The notes beneath the pieces are model-generated. The model was not told where the DNA came from. It worked only from the letters and a program-made list of their open reading frames with translations, and did no database searches. Made by a program: the position numbers and the translations under genes. From positions 1 to 18,976 of the forward strand of contig JABDQY010000306.1 in NCBI GenBank assembly GCA_013042025.1: a DNA stretch of 18,976 nt, written 5' to 3'. The DNA is from Bacteroidia bacterium (GTDB lineage Bacteria > Bacteroidota > Bacteroidia > NS11-12g > UBA9320). This document shows, one piece after another, positions 7,927 to 16,358 of this stretch; within the stretch, counting starts at the first letter, position 1, and the number at the start of each line of letters is the position of its first letter.

Positions 7927-8832
7927 TTATGATCTGGGGTGATATTGTTCAATTATGGTTTTTAAATAAGAATTATCCAAATGAGTATAGATTTCTGTTG
8001 TTGTAATGCTTTCGTGTCCTAGCATTTGTTGAACCGCTCTAAGATCAGCTCCCGCCTCAATTAAAACCGTTGCAAATGAGTGCCTTAGTGTGTGTGGGCT
8101 AATGCTTTTTTTTATTCCAGCTTTTACGGCCATACTTTTAACTATCTTAAAAATCGATATGCGACTTAAGACGTTGCCTTTTTGGTTAAGAATAACATTA
8201 TTAAGCTGAGCATCTTTTGCAATATCTAACCGATAAGATTGAAAATAGTACTTGAGCTGGCGTATTGTTTTAGCTCCAATTGGTACTAATCGTTCTTTGT
8301 CTCCTTTACCTGTTACTTTAATAAAACCATCATCTAAATATAAATCGTTTACTTTAAGGTCAACTAGCTCGGACACTCTCAATCCAGATCCATATAGCAA
8401 CATTATAATTGTTTTATCTCGCTCAGCTGAACGCTTAGAGAAATCAATTGATTCAAGCATAGATGTTATTTCTTCATGCGACAATACTTCAGGCAATGTT
8501 TTAGGAAGCTTCGGAGTATCAATTGTTTGCAACGGATTAGCCACTATTACTTGTTCGGAAACTAGAAATTTGTAGAATGTTTTTAAGCCAGATATAATTC
8601 TTGCTAAACTTCTTGCTGACAATCCAACCGACTCTAAGCTTTTAAGAAAATCGGAAACTAAAGTATGGTCAATTCTGTCTAAACTGACGCTATTTGCAAA
8701 ATGTTTTAACTTATAAATGTCAGAGCTATAGGCACTTATTGTGTTCTTGCTCAATGATCGCTCTAACTGTAAGTGCGATATAAAGTCTTGAATTAAGGGG
8801 TCTTTCTTTAGTTTAGTTTGATCTCCGTGCAT
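7927..8832 (-). CDS. xerD: Tyrosine recombinase XerD
   Basis: This is a 301-residue site-specific tyrosine recombinase, the usual length for XerC/XerD. It resolves chromosome dimers at dif together with its partner recombinase. The N-terminal SAM-like core-binding domain spans about 12-100 (LERSLSKNTISAY). The catalytic domain spans about 115-295. All catalytic residues are visible: Arg152 (GSGLRVSEL), Lys176 (TGKGDKER), His247 and Arg250 (HTLRHSFA), His273 (LGHES) and the nucleophile Tyr282 (TTTEIYTHLD). The Arg-to-Tyr signature reads like XerD rather than XerC. The start overlaps the end of the upstream lipoprotein gene by 25 bp, with no nearer internal Met. Nothing around it looks like an integrated element, so it is a housekeeping Xer, not an integrase. 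Confidence 0.93.
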   Translation of the reverse strand: MHGDQTKLKKDPLIQDFISHLQLERSLSKNTISAYSSDIYKLKHFANSVSLDRIDHTLVSDFLKSLESVGLSARSLARIISGLKTFYKFLVSEQVIVANPLQTIDTPKLPKTLPEVLSHEEITSMLESIDFSKRSAERDKTIIMLLYGSGLRVSELVDLKVNDLYLDDGFIKVTGKGDKERLVPIGAKTIRQLKYYFQSYRLDIAKDAQLNNVILNQKGNVLSRISIFKIVKSMAVKAGIKKSISPHTLRHSFATVLIEAGADLRAVQQMLGHESITTTEIYTHLDNSYLKTIIEQYHPRS

Positions 8833-9692
8833 TGAAGAACTTCTTTGTTTGAAGCATCATTGTAATTCAAAAACACTAAAATGCTTGCGTTCGCCTTATT
8901 TACGTATTCAGGAATTACAACTTCCCACCCTTTTTCAACTACCACTCCTCTGTCAATATCTAAACAATCTGGTCCAGACAAGGGAACTCCATTGTATGGA
9001 GTAAACGCTTCTCTTAACACATGTTTATGAATGTAGCTTTGGTCCGTTCCGGTAAGTGTATATTGAGGGTGAAGAATACCGTCTTCTAACAACAAAACAG
9101 TGATGAAGACATCTTGCTCTGGCTTCTGAATGAACGATGATTTTGATTTTACCTGAAAAGTAGAATCATTTAGTTTAAGTTTATTTAATTCCAAGTTCAC
9201 AATTGCATTGGTGCCATCTAATGTTTTAGCTGAATTTTCCCACAACGAATACGGAATTCGAATACTCGTTTGACCACTGAATTGCTTTCTATTCACACCT
9301 CCAGCTGGTAATTGATTGCTAAATTCATAGATGTTTGATCCAATTAATTGAGACGTAGCATTTCTTAAATCCTCAAAACCCGAAGCAGGCGTTGTTAAAT
9401 TTAAAGGCTGTTGAGGATAAAGGCCTAGAATAAAAACATCACTCATTTCCATTGTGTCTTGAATGTGCTTTGCTGCCTTTGCCGCTTGAGGGCAATTTAC
9501 ACATCGAACCCCAGTTATGTCCTCGACCAAAATTGCTCGATAATCAGCTGATGGGATATCCTGTGTTGCCAAAGTATAACAGGTGTCATTAAGAAGAGTT
9601 ACCCCTGCTTTACCAAAATCAATCGGAGGATTTGACTCTTTACATCCGAACGCTAAAAAAAGAAAAGCTATTAATGCCGCTTGCTTAATCAT
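8808..9692 (-). CDS. Omp28-like outer-membrane lipoprotein
   Basis: This is a 294-residue lipoprotein. The signal peptide MIKQAALIAFLFLAFGC ends in a lipobox with Cys17, followed by KES. A region with the pattern of the Omp28 family comes next: LVEDITGVRCVNCPQA carries a CxxC pair (Cys64, Cys67) in a thioredoxin-like context, then GLYPQQ and IGSNIYEF. The C-terminal half is rich in beta strands (FITVLLLEDGILHPQYTL). Omp28 proteins of Bacteroidetes are surface or outer-membrane proteins of poorly defined role. The CxxC hints at a thiol-disulfide function, but that is inference. It is in the middle of the rluB-xerD operon: 21 bp after rluB, and overlapping xerD by 25 bp. Confidence 0.78.
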   Translation of the reverse strand: MIKQAALIAFLFLAFGCKESNPPIDFGKAGVTLLNDTCYTLATQDIPSADYRAILVEDITGVRCVNCPQAAKAAKHIQDTMEMSDVFILGLYPQQPLNLTTPASGFEDLRNATSQLIGSNIYEFSNQLPAGGVNRKQFSGQTSIRIPYSLWENSAKTLDGTNAIVNLELNKLKLNDSTFQVKSKSSFIQKPEQDVFITVLLLEDGILHPQYTLTGTDQSYIHKHVLREAFTPYNGVPLSGPDCLDIDRGVVVEKGWEVVIPEYVNKANASILVFLNYNDASNKEVLQCTEIKLN

Positions 9693-9713
9693 AATTCAAA
9701 AATACACAGATAT

Positions 9714-10481
9714 TTACTTAGTTGTTCTTAGATAGACATTAAGCGATTTAAGTTCTTTCTCTTTAAGTTCCCTCCATTGCCCCTTATGTAAACCCCTTTT
9801 GTCGAAAGAATGGAACATCACTCGATCTAGCTTTATCACCTCATTACCAACCTTTTCAAACATTCTACGGATAACCCTGTTTTTGCCCGAATGTATTTCA
9901 ATACCGTATCGTATTTCCTTGTCTTCGTTTAGTTCCACTATCTTGTCAAACTTAGAGACACCGTCTTCCAACTCCACACCTTGAACTAAACGATCTAAAT
10001 CTTCTTGACTCAAGCGTTTTAGAGCTTTGGCCTTGTAAATTTTCTTAACCTTCTTGGATGGATGAAGCAGGTTTTGGGTCAAGTTTCCGTCATTTGTTAA
10101 GAGCAAAACTCCGGTGGTGTTTCGATCCAACCGACCAACGGGGTACAAATGTTTCAAATTATCTGGTAAAATATCGATTACTGTTTTTCTATTATTTTCA
10201 TCATTTCGTGTACAAATGGTGTTTTTAGGCTTATTCATAATTACATATTTTTTCGCCCCACTTGTAACTAAGTTGTTGTCTACCTGCACTTTATCTGACA
10301 AACTAACTTTTGTTCCAAGATTCTTTTCAAGCTTTCCGTTAACCTTCACCCTTCCTTCTTCAATCAGTTTGTCAGCAGCTCTTCGACTGCACACTCCGGC
10401 ATTTGCGATATACTTATTTAGCCGAACAAGTGATGATTGTTCCGAGGAGTCGTTATACCTTTGCTGTTCGTTTGCTTTCAT
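9714..10481 (-). CDS. rluB: Pseudouridine synthase, RluB/RsuA family
   Basis: This enzyme isomerises a uridine in ribosomal RNA to pseudouridine. It is 255 residues long. A short polar N-terminus precedes an S4 RNA-binding domain at about 19-68 (RLNKYIANAGVCSRRAADKL). The catalytic domain starts with KYVIMNKPKNTICT. The signature YPVGRLDRNTTGVLLLTNDG holds the catalytic Asp119, and the C-terminal KNRVIRRMFE motif is also present. The family acts on 23S (RluB, RluE, RluF) or 16S (RsuA) rRNA; RluB is the best guess from the S4 domain and general similarity, but the exact target is not proven. It is the first gene of the minus-strand operon with the Omp28-like gene, xerD and DUF4286. Its 5' end is divergent from the T9SS type-B gene with only a short gap. 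Confidence 0.9.
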   Translation of the reverse strand: MKANEQQRYNDSSEQSSLVRLNKYIANAGVCSRRAADKLIEEGRVKVNGKLEKNLGTKVSLSDKVQVDNNLVTSGAKKYVIMNKPKNTICTRNDENNRKTVIDILPDNLKHLYPVGRLDRNTTGVLLLTNDGNLTQNLLHPSKKVKKIYKAKALKRLSQEDLDRLVQGVELEDGVSKFDKIVELNEDKEIRYGIEIHSGKNRVIRRMFEKVGNEVIKLDRVMFHSFDKRGLHKGQWRELKEKELKSLNVYLRTTK

Positions 10482-10503
10482 AGATGATTCATTATTGTAA
10501 TTT

Positions 10504-12225
10504 TTGCAAATTAAAAGCGTTATAACGTATAAACCTTACCCTTTGCGATATCTACTCGTCATACTATCCTTTTTAGCGATTAATGCATCTGCTGTTCAAA
10601 ACGCTCCTACCCTGCTCAGGGCTTGCATTAACTATACAGATAGCATTGTAACAGTAACTTGGGACGCTCCCACAGACGTCTGTGGGTCTTTTACTAATTA
10701 CAGCTTGTATGGAAATGAAAACGGGGGAGCTTTTTTCAAAATAGCTGACATTCCTGACATAGCAATAGTTGAGTATCCGCATACTATAAACAATAAAAAC
10801 GCTATTCGATCTTACTTTATACGTGTGCTTACATTATGTGATGGACAAGACAGTGCAACTTCAGACACGCTTTATGTTGATATAGTGTACCCGGCCAACA
10901 TTCAATTGGATTCTGTTAGTTACGACGTTGCCACTCAAAACATAATTGCTGGTTGGAAAAAGAACCCATCGAAGGACACGAAGGCATATCAACTTTATGA
11001 TTACAGTTCTGGAAACGGAGACTCTATAGGATACACTATCGATACTTTCTTTACGGTAACAACAAACCCTAACAATGTGTTTCCTGTCGTAATCGCAACC
11101 CTTGACAGCTGTAACCTTACTTCCCTTATTTCATCACCACATAAAGTTATGAAACTTAACAGCTCAATAGATACGTGTAAACGCGAAATTGCTTTAAGTT
11201 GGACATCGTATGTTGGGTGGCAATCCATTGATAGCCAGTTTATTATGGTTTCTGTTAACGGGGGAAGCTTCACTAAGCATAGTACTATTTCTGGGGGCTC
11301 AACTTCGTTTACCTACGATGGTTTTGTGCTTGGCGACACCTTTTGCTTTTTTATTAGAGCGTCAACCGAATCCAATTTAATCACATCAAGCTCAAACATA
11401 AGCTGTATAGAAACTAGAAAGCTTGAAAAACCGAGCTTTGTATACCTGGAAAGAGTTTCTGTGGATGACAATAAAACAATCAGTATAGAATGGACTACCG
11501 ATAACACAAAAGACCAAGCCTACTTCAAAGTGTTTAGAGGCTTGGCTTCAAACATGTTCGACGAAGAATTCAATGTTACAGCAAACACTAACTTGAGCTA
11601 TAACCTGAACGATGTTCTAGTTGACGTACAAAACGAATATTATAGCTATGCCATATCCACTATAAACAAATGTGAAGAGGTGACTGCAACATCAAACACG
11701 TCAAACTCTATTCTGCTTAAGACCGTTCCGATAGTCAGTCACAATAATTACTCCGGCTGGGACGGATCTACCGACACCTACACTTTACAGAAAAAAAACG
11801 GTTCCACGTGGAACGATATTGAAACGGATGTATTTCCAATAGCTTCAGACTACTCTGATTCATCAGGTTGTTTTCGCATCAGAGCTGATGAAAAAATAAA
11901 CCAATACGGTTCGTCTGCCATAAGCTATTCAAACGAGTCTTGCATACAGGACTCACTCAGATTCTACGTTCCCACAGGAATAAATCCTCAATCAGAGAAC
12001 AACAGCTTTGTGGTTCTAGGAACAGGAATAGACCACTCAAAGTCTACATACGAAATTTACAACCGTTGGGGCATGAGGCTTGCTCAGAACAACACTAACA
12101 TTCCATGGAAAGCAGAATACCAAGGCTCACTTGTCCCTCCAGGGATATACGTGTACATTGTACACCTATATGGGTACCTAGGAGAAAAGGAATCTGCTAA
12201 AGGAACAGTATATGTCATCCGATAA
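10504..12225 (+). CDS. T9SS type-B sorted secreted protein with fibronectin-III-like repeats
   Basis: This is a large secreted protein ending in a gliding-motility-type (CHU_C, T9SS type-B) sorting domain: YVPTGINPQ, YEIYNRWG, PPGIYVYIVHLYG and a final KGTVYVIR. Before it lie several repeats of about 90 residues resembling fibronectin-III modules, for example ITVTW-like strands at VTVTWDAPT and ISIEWTTDN. No enzyme motif is seen; surface adhesion or structure is likely. The start is uncertain. An in-frame stop lies at 10498-10500 and there is no ATG or GTG near the signal sequence. TTG at 10504 gives 573 residues. TTG at 10543 gives 560 residues with a cleaner signal peptide (leu-RYLLVILSFLAINASA). 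The gene overlaps ybeY by 14 bp and contains a parS-like palindrome at 11801-11814. Confidence 0.85.
   Translation: MQIKSVITYKPYPLRYLLVILSFLAINASAVQNAPTLLRACINYTDSIVTVTWDAPTDVCGSFTNYSLYGNENGGAFFKIADIPDIAIVEYPHTINNKNAIRSYFIRVLTLCDGQDSATSDTLYVDIVYPANIQLDSVSYDVATQNIIAGWKKNPSKDTKAYQLYDYSSGNGDSIGYTIDTFFTVTTNPNNVFPVVIATLDSCNLTSLISSPHKVMKLNSSIDTCKREIALSWTSYVGWQSIDSQFIMVSVNGGSFTKHSTISGGSTSFTYDGFVLGDTFCFFIRASTESNLITSSSNISCIETRKLEKPSFVYLERVSVDDNKTISIEWTTDNTKDQAYFKVFRGLASNMFDEEFNVTANTNLSYNLNDVLVDVQNEYYSYAISTINKCEEVTATSNTSNSILLKTVPIVSHNNYSGWDGSTDTYTLQKKNGSTWNDIETDVFPIASDYSDSSGCFRIRADEKINQYGSSAISYSNESCIQDSLRFYVPTGINPQSENNSFVVLGTGIDHSKSTYEIYNRWGMRLAQNNTNIPWKAEYQGSLVPPGIYVYIVHLYGYLGEKESAKGTVYVIR
11801..11814. 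promoter_or_regulatory. parS-like ParB-binding palindrome
   Basis: GTTCCACGTGGAAC is a perfect 14-bp palindrome. With one flanking base on each side it matches the conserved parS consensus TGTTNCACGTGNAACA at 14 of 16 positions, missing only the outermost bases. ParB loads at such sites to organise and segregate the origin region. It lies inside a coding region, where it encodes Gly-Ser-Thr-Trp-Asn; parS sites are commonly intragenic. No other copy of the full palindrome is seen in the window. Confidence 0.7.
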
Positions 12226-12640
12226 CATCAGCACCATTTATACACAGCCCTACCCTCAGGTGGAGCGTACATTTAAAAAAGAGTACCTGGAGAACTGTTT
12301 TCAAGACTTGCATCTAATCAAACCCACTTGTTTCGTCTTTATGTCTGACGAAGAGCTATTAGAAATAAACATCGGTTCATTAAATCATGATTACTACACA
12401 GACGTTATCACGTTCGACTACAGTAACGATGAAGATGTAAGCCATAACGAGGTGTGTATAAGCGTAGATCGGATAATAGAAAACGCTAATATTTCAAACG
12501 TATCGTTTGAAAATGAGCTACACCGAATCTGTATACACGGTTTACTTCATTTGGCTGGATGTAAAGATGACACCAAAGAGGCTAAAGCCGAAATGACTTC
12601 TCTTGAAAATCACTATCTAGATTTGCACTGTTCCACGTGA
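12212..12640 (+). CDS. ybeY: Endoribonuclease YbeY (rRNA maturation factor)
   Basis: YbeY is a single-strand endoribonuclease involved in 16S rRNA 3'-end maturation and ribosome quality control. This one has 142 residues, a normal length. The conserved segments are visible: LNHDYYTDVITFDY (substrate cleft), then EVCISVDRI, then the metal site in ELHRICIHGLLHLAGCKD. The zinc ligands are His109 and His113, with the third position (residue 119) an Asp instead of the His found in E. coli. Arg105, the conserved basic residue of the family, is present. The ATG lies 14 bp inside the T9SS gene, and the TGA overlaps the GTG of mnmG by 4 nt, so all three genes are probably translated from one mRNA. Confidence 0.92.
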   Translation: MSSDNISTIYTQPYPQVERTFKKEYLENCFQDLHLIKPTCFVFMSDEELLEINIGSLNHDYYTDVITFDYSNDEDVSHNEVCISVDRIIENANISNVSFENELHRICIHGLLHLAGCKDDTKEAKAEMTSLENHYLDLHCST

Positions 12641-12644
12641 AAAC
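12629..12644. promoter_or_regulatory. Degenerate parS-like site over the ybeY/mnmG junction
   Basis: TGTTCCACGTGAAAAC matches the parS consensus TGTTNCACGTGNAACA at 14 of 16 positions: the left half is perfect, the right half has two changes. The central GTG (12637-12639) is the mnmG start codon and the TGA (12638-12640) is the ybeY stop. It is 828 bp from the perfect site at 11801, the kind of clustering seen for parS. Confidence 0.45.
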
Positions 12645-14502
12645 ACAAAACAAATATGACGTCATTGTAGTCGGTGCTGGTCACGCAGGTTGCGAAGCTG
12701 CTAACATTGCAGCCACCCTGGGCTCTAAGGTTCTTTTAGTTACCATGAATATGGAAACTATAGCAAAAATGTCGTGCAACCCAGCAATAGGAGGGGTAGC
12801 TAAAGGGCAGATAGTCAGAGAAATAGACTCGCTTGGCGGTTTAACGGGCATTGTTGCAGATCATAGCACAATGCAGTTTCGAATGTTAAATACATCCAAG
12901 GGTCCCGCAATGTGGAGTCCACGAACCCAAAACGACAGAACCCTATTTTCCCTAAAATGGAGACAGCTATTAGAGGAAAACCACAACATCGATTTCGTAC
13001 AAGACTCTGTTAATCAAATGATTATAGAGAACAACCAAGTGGTTGGAGTCTTAAGCACTATGGGAAACAAGTACTATGCTCAAAGCGTGGTTTTGACTAG
13101 CGGTACCTTTATGAATGGTATTATACATATTGGTAGAGACCAAACAAAAGGAGGGAGAATGGGGGATAGGGCCTCCTATGGAATTACTGAACAGCTGGTG
13201 TCTTTAGGTTTCGAGAATGGAAGAATGAAGACAGGAACTCCTCCAAGAGTAGACGGCAGATCCATTAATTATGACATTTTGGAAGAACAAAAAGGTGACA
13301 CTAACCCAACTTGTTTCTCCTTCAGACAACCTAATGTTGTGCAAGATCAACACAGTTGTCATATAACCTACACCAACCCCGAGGTTCATGATATCCTTCG
13401 GGAAAACTTAGACGAATCGCCGCTATACAACGGTACGATTAAATCGATAGGACCCAGGTATTGTCCATCCATAGAAGATAAAATTAACAGATTTTCAGAA
13501 CGAGATCGACATCAAATTTTTGTTGAGCCTGAAGGTTGGAATACGGTAGAAACTTATATTAATGGTTTTAGCTCATCTCTTCCTCAAGACGTACAATATG
13601 AGGCTCTTAGAAAGATTAAAGGTTTCGAACAAGCCAAAATATTTCGGCCTGGGTACGCAATAGAATATGACTTCTTCTTTCCTACACAACTAAAATTATC
13701 TCTTGAAACTAAGGGAATTGAAAACCTATATTTCGCAGGTCAAATTAACGGAACAACGGGATATGAAGAGGCTGCTTGTCAGGGTCTTATAGCAGGAATA
13801 AACGCACACCAAAAGAATAACAATAACGAACCGCTCATACTAAAAAGAGATGAAGCCTACATTGGAGTTCTTATTGACGACCTTGTGAACAAAGGAACAA
13901 CAGAGCCTTATCGTATGTTTACTAGTAGAGCTGAATACAGAATTCTTCTTCGGCAAGACAATGCAGATATGCGTTTAATGCCATTTGCACACCAACTTGG
14001 AACAATCTCAGATGAAACATATGATGCTCTTTTGGCTAAAAAGAATAACGTTGAGGTGTTAACCAAGAAGATTAGTAAGGTAACAGTAACGCCAAAAGAA
14101 ACAAATCCAGTATTAATCAAGTACAATACTGCTGAAATTCCTCAAAACTATTTGCTAGATAAAATACTTTCAAGACCTCAAATTAAATCCAAACATTTGC
14201 TTGAGATTCCTTCCGTAAAAGAATGGATATCAGAGTTTTCATTGGAAGAGATAGAGCAAGCAGAAATAGGTGTTAAATACAAAGGATATATTAAAAAGGA
14301 AAAAGAAAACGTTGAAAAGCTTTCTAGACTAGAGCACATAAAAATTCCAGAAGATTTTAATTTTAATGAGCTAATTTCTTTATCTACTGAGTCTCGCGAC
14401 AAGCTTACTCAAATAAAACCCACTTCTATTGGACAAGCATCGCGAATTAGTGGAGTAAGTCCCGCTGATATTTCTGTTTTATTAGTACATTTCGGCCGTT
14501 AA
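12637..14502 (+). CDS. mnmG: tRNA uridine 5-carboxymethylaminomethyl modification enzyme MnmG (GidA)
   Basis: MnmG works with MnmE to modify the wobble uridine (position 34) of certain tRNAs, using FAD and a folate cofactor. It is 621 residues, standard for the family. The FAD-binding Rossmann motif GAGHAGCE is at residues 13-20. The conserved SCNPAIGG (Cys47, the same number as in E. coli) is present, as are GGRMGDRAS, MKTGTPPR, and GPRYCPSIEDK with Cys276. The C-terminal helical domain ends in the usual RISGVSPADISVLLVH. It starts with GTG at 12637, overlapping the ybeY stop by 4 nt; no ATG fits. The stop overlaps the ATG of the next gene by 1 nt. In many bacteria mnmG lies near the replication origin, which fits the parS-like sites beside it. 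Confidence 0.97.
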   Translation: MKTQNKYDVIVVGAGHAGCEAANIAATLGSKVLLVTMNMETIAKMSCNPAIGGVAKGQIVREIDSLGGLTGIVADHSTMQFRMLNTSKGPAMWSPRTQNDRTLFSLKWRQLLEENHNIDFVQDSVNQMIIENNQVVGVLSTMGNKYYAQSVVLTSGTFMNGIIHIGRDQTKGGRMGDRASYGITEQLVSLGFENGRMKTGTPPRVDGRSINYDILEEQKGDTNPTCFSFRQPNVVQDQHSCHITYTNPEVHDILRENLDESPLYNGTIKSIGPRYCPSIEDKINRFSERDRHQIFVEPEGWNTVETYINGFSSSLPQDVQYEALRKIKGFEQAKIFRPGYAIEYDFFFPTQLKLSLETKGIENLYFAGQINGTTGYEEAACQGLIAGINAHQKNNNNEPLILKRDEAYIGVLIDDLVNKGTTEPYRMFTSRAEYRILLRQDNADMRLMPFAHQLGTISDETYDALLAKKNNVEVLTKKISKVTVTPKETNPVLIKYNTAEIPQNYLLDKILSRPQIKSKHLLEIPSVKEWISEFSLEEIEQAEIGVKYKGYIKKEKENVEKLSRLEHIKIPEDFNFNELISLSTESRDKLTQIKPTSIGQASRISGVSPADISVLLVHFGR

Positions 14503-16019
14503 TGAAGGTTTTATTCTTTGGTATATTTTTCCTATCTGCATGTGCGTCTATTCAAACTTTAGATGGAGGTGAAAAAGACGTAACTCCTCCTGAAATTGTA
14601 GCAACAACACCTGATAGTGCTCAGCTTTTTGTTACTAATCCGCTAATAGAACTGAGGTTTGATGAATACATTAAAACAAAAAATGCTGCAGATCTTCTTA
14701 TTATTTCTCCTAGCCAAATAAAAGCACCCACCATAACAGTTAAAGGAAAGAAAGTATTTATTCAACTAAATGATAGCTTAAAGAAAAACACCACTTATTC
14801 TATTAATTTTAATGGGTCCATTGTAGATTTTAACGAAGGGAATCCGATGGATTATTTTAAATATGTATTCTCTACTGGCAGCTACATAGATTCTTTTAGT
14901 TATCAAGGTAATGTCTCTGATGTTTTGTCTACAAAAGCATGTAATGAGTGCAATGTCCATTTGTATAAAAGTTTTAATGACAGTTTAATTTTAACTACTA
15001 AACCAGATTATATAGTAAGAACTTCAGAGAGCGGTAGCTTTATTATTGATAATCTTCCGTTAGATTCTTTCTTGGTCTACGCCATCAAGGACCAAAACAA
15101 AAATCTATTACTTGACGATAAAGATTACATATCCATTTCTAAAATAATAAATACTAATACTAACAAAAACGATAGCATAGCGGTTTTTCCATATAATACT
15201 AAAAAGAAAAATAAACCAAAGGTTCTTTCTTCTACTAAACCAGGAGTTCTTAAAATAGCATTTGAACATCCAGTGTCAACATTATCTACTGATTTAACCA
15301 GTAGTAATCGAAAAATAAAATATTCCTTCAATAGAACACGAGATACATTGACATCATTCTACTTTCCAGATTCAGATTCGTCTTTTATCACTTTAACACT
15401 CGATACCTTTAGTTATTCATTAATCTATTTAAAAAGAAAGAAAACCAAGCAGTTTAATTTAACTGCTTATTCGGGTATGGATGGTATTTATATTTCTACT
15501 GATTATACTATTGATTCAATTAATTATTCTAAACTAAGGGTAATACAAGACTCTATAGTTTTAGAAAACAAACCTCTTAAATCAGATTATCAGACTATTA
15601 CAATAAATTCTTCTTTTGATAAAGCTAAAAAACTTACTTTAGAAATTGACAGTGGTTTTATTAGAGATTACTATAACAACACAAATAGAACTGATACTCT
15701 TATAATTTCACCAAAACTAATAGAAAATCCTTCTCTTCAACTAATTGTAAACTTAAGTGATACCGGTACTTATATAATCCAGCTAATCTCAAGATCTAAA
15801 GTTATAAATCAGTATAAAATTAATCAATCAAAAACATTAACTATACCAAACCTCAATCCAGGTCTATATGAACTAGTATTAATTAAAGATACCAATAGAA
15901 ATGGATTGTGGGATTCCGGTAATCCATTTACAAAACTTAAACCTGAAAATAGAAAAATATCAGAAAGCTTTGAAATGCGTTTAAACTGGGATAAAGAATT
16001 AATTATTAATGATTTATAA
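14502..16019 (+). CDS. Ig-like-domain lipoprotein
   Basis: This is a 505-residue predicted lipoprotein. The signal peptide MKVLFFGIFFLSAC ends in a lipobox with Cys14. An Ig-like (Big_5-type) domain spans about 27-125, starting TPPEIVATTPDSAQLF and containing IELRFDEYI and NTTYSINF. A carboxypeptidase-regulatory-like beta module follows at about 135-205 (ESGSFIIDNLPLDSFLVYAI). The C-terminal half repeats similar beta strands and ends with a segment of the form LVLIKDTNRNGLWDSGN. This architecture is common in uncharacterised lipoproteins of Bacteroidetes, likely at the outer membrane. It overlaps mnmG by 1 nt and is the last gene of its operon. Its sequence is visibly more AT-rich than the ybeY-mnmG part. 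Function unknown. Confidence 0.8.
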   Translation: MKVLFFGIFFLSACASIQTLDGGEKDVTPPEIVATTPDSAQLFVTNPLIELRFDEYIKTKNAADLLIISPSQIKAPTITVKGKKVFIQLNDSLKKNTTYSINFNGSIVDFNEGNPMDYFKYVFSTGSYIDSFSYQGNVSDVLSTKACNECNVHLYKSFNDSLILTTKPDYIVRTSESGSFIIDNLPLDSFLVYAIKDQNKNLLLDDKDYISISKIINTNTNKNDSIAVFPYNTKKKNKPKVLSSTKPGVLKIAFEHPVSTLSTDLTSSNRKIKYSFNRTRDTLTSFYFPDSDSSFITLTLDTFSYSLIYLKRKKTKQFNLTAYSGMDGIYISTDYTIDSINYSKLRVIQDSIVLENKPLKSDYQTITINSSFDKAKKLTLEIDSGFIRDYYNNTNRTDTLIISPKLIENPSLQLIVNLSDTGTYIIQLISRSKVINQYKINQSKTLTIPNLNPGLYELVLIKDTNRNGLWDSGNPFTKLKPENRKISESFEMRLNWDKELIINDL

Positions 16020-16020
16020 G

Positions 16021-16041
16021 GTTATTAACAGGATTAATAAC
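16021..16041. repeat. Inverted repeat just after the Ig-like lipoprotein gene
   Basis: Arms GTTATTAA (16021-16028) and TTAATAAC (16034-16041) are perfect, with a 5-nt spacer CAGGA. It starts 2 bp after the stop codon. It could be a weak hairpin terminator, but it is AT-only and has no T run, or a protein-binding dyad. Confidence 0.5.
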
Positions 16042-16342
16042 AAACCATGTGAATTATCACGCATAACTATACAATTCACTCTTAATTATAAGTTCTCAAC
16101 CTAATTAAAAACTAATCCACTTCATTTTTACATTAAAAACGCTTTTAATTAACATTCAAGTAATGCACATTAATATGTTTTTTTACCTATTAACACTTAA
16201 CATTAAAATTGTTAATTCATTAAACCTTAAATAGTTAAAAAAAGAGAAATGTTAGTTGGATGTTAACTTTGATTAAACCTAATTGCGTTAACCCCATATC
16301 CAAGGAGTTCTTATATAGTTACTATTATTATTTTATAATCTT

Positions 16343-16358
16343 TTTAATAATTATTAAA
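16343..16358. repeat. 16-bp perfect palindrome upstream of pheS
   Basis: TTTAATAATTATTAAA is perfectly self-complementary and lies 55 bp upstream of the pheS ATG, beside the AAAGGAG motif. It could be an operator, but in DNA this AT-rich such palindromes also arise by chance. Confidence 0.4.

Noticed and set aside
7927..8832. Tyrosine recombinase as sign of an integrated mobile element
   Set aside because: It reads as housekeeping XerD, sits inside an operon with rluB, and no attachment repeats, tRNA target or phage genes are near.
10114..10500. 128-residue plus-strand frame opposite rluB
   Set aside because: It is antisense to the S4 domain and catalytic motif of the pseudouridine synthase and has no family signature.
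16021..16041. Inverted repeat as an intrinsic terminator
   Set aside because: The stem is only A/T pairs with two G-C pairs at its outer edge and has no T run, so I list it as a repeat and not as a terminator.
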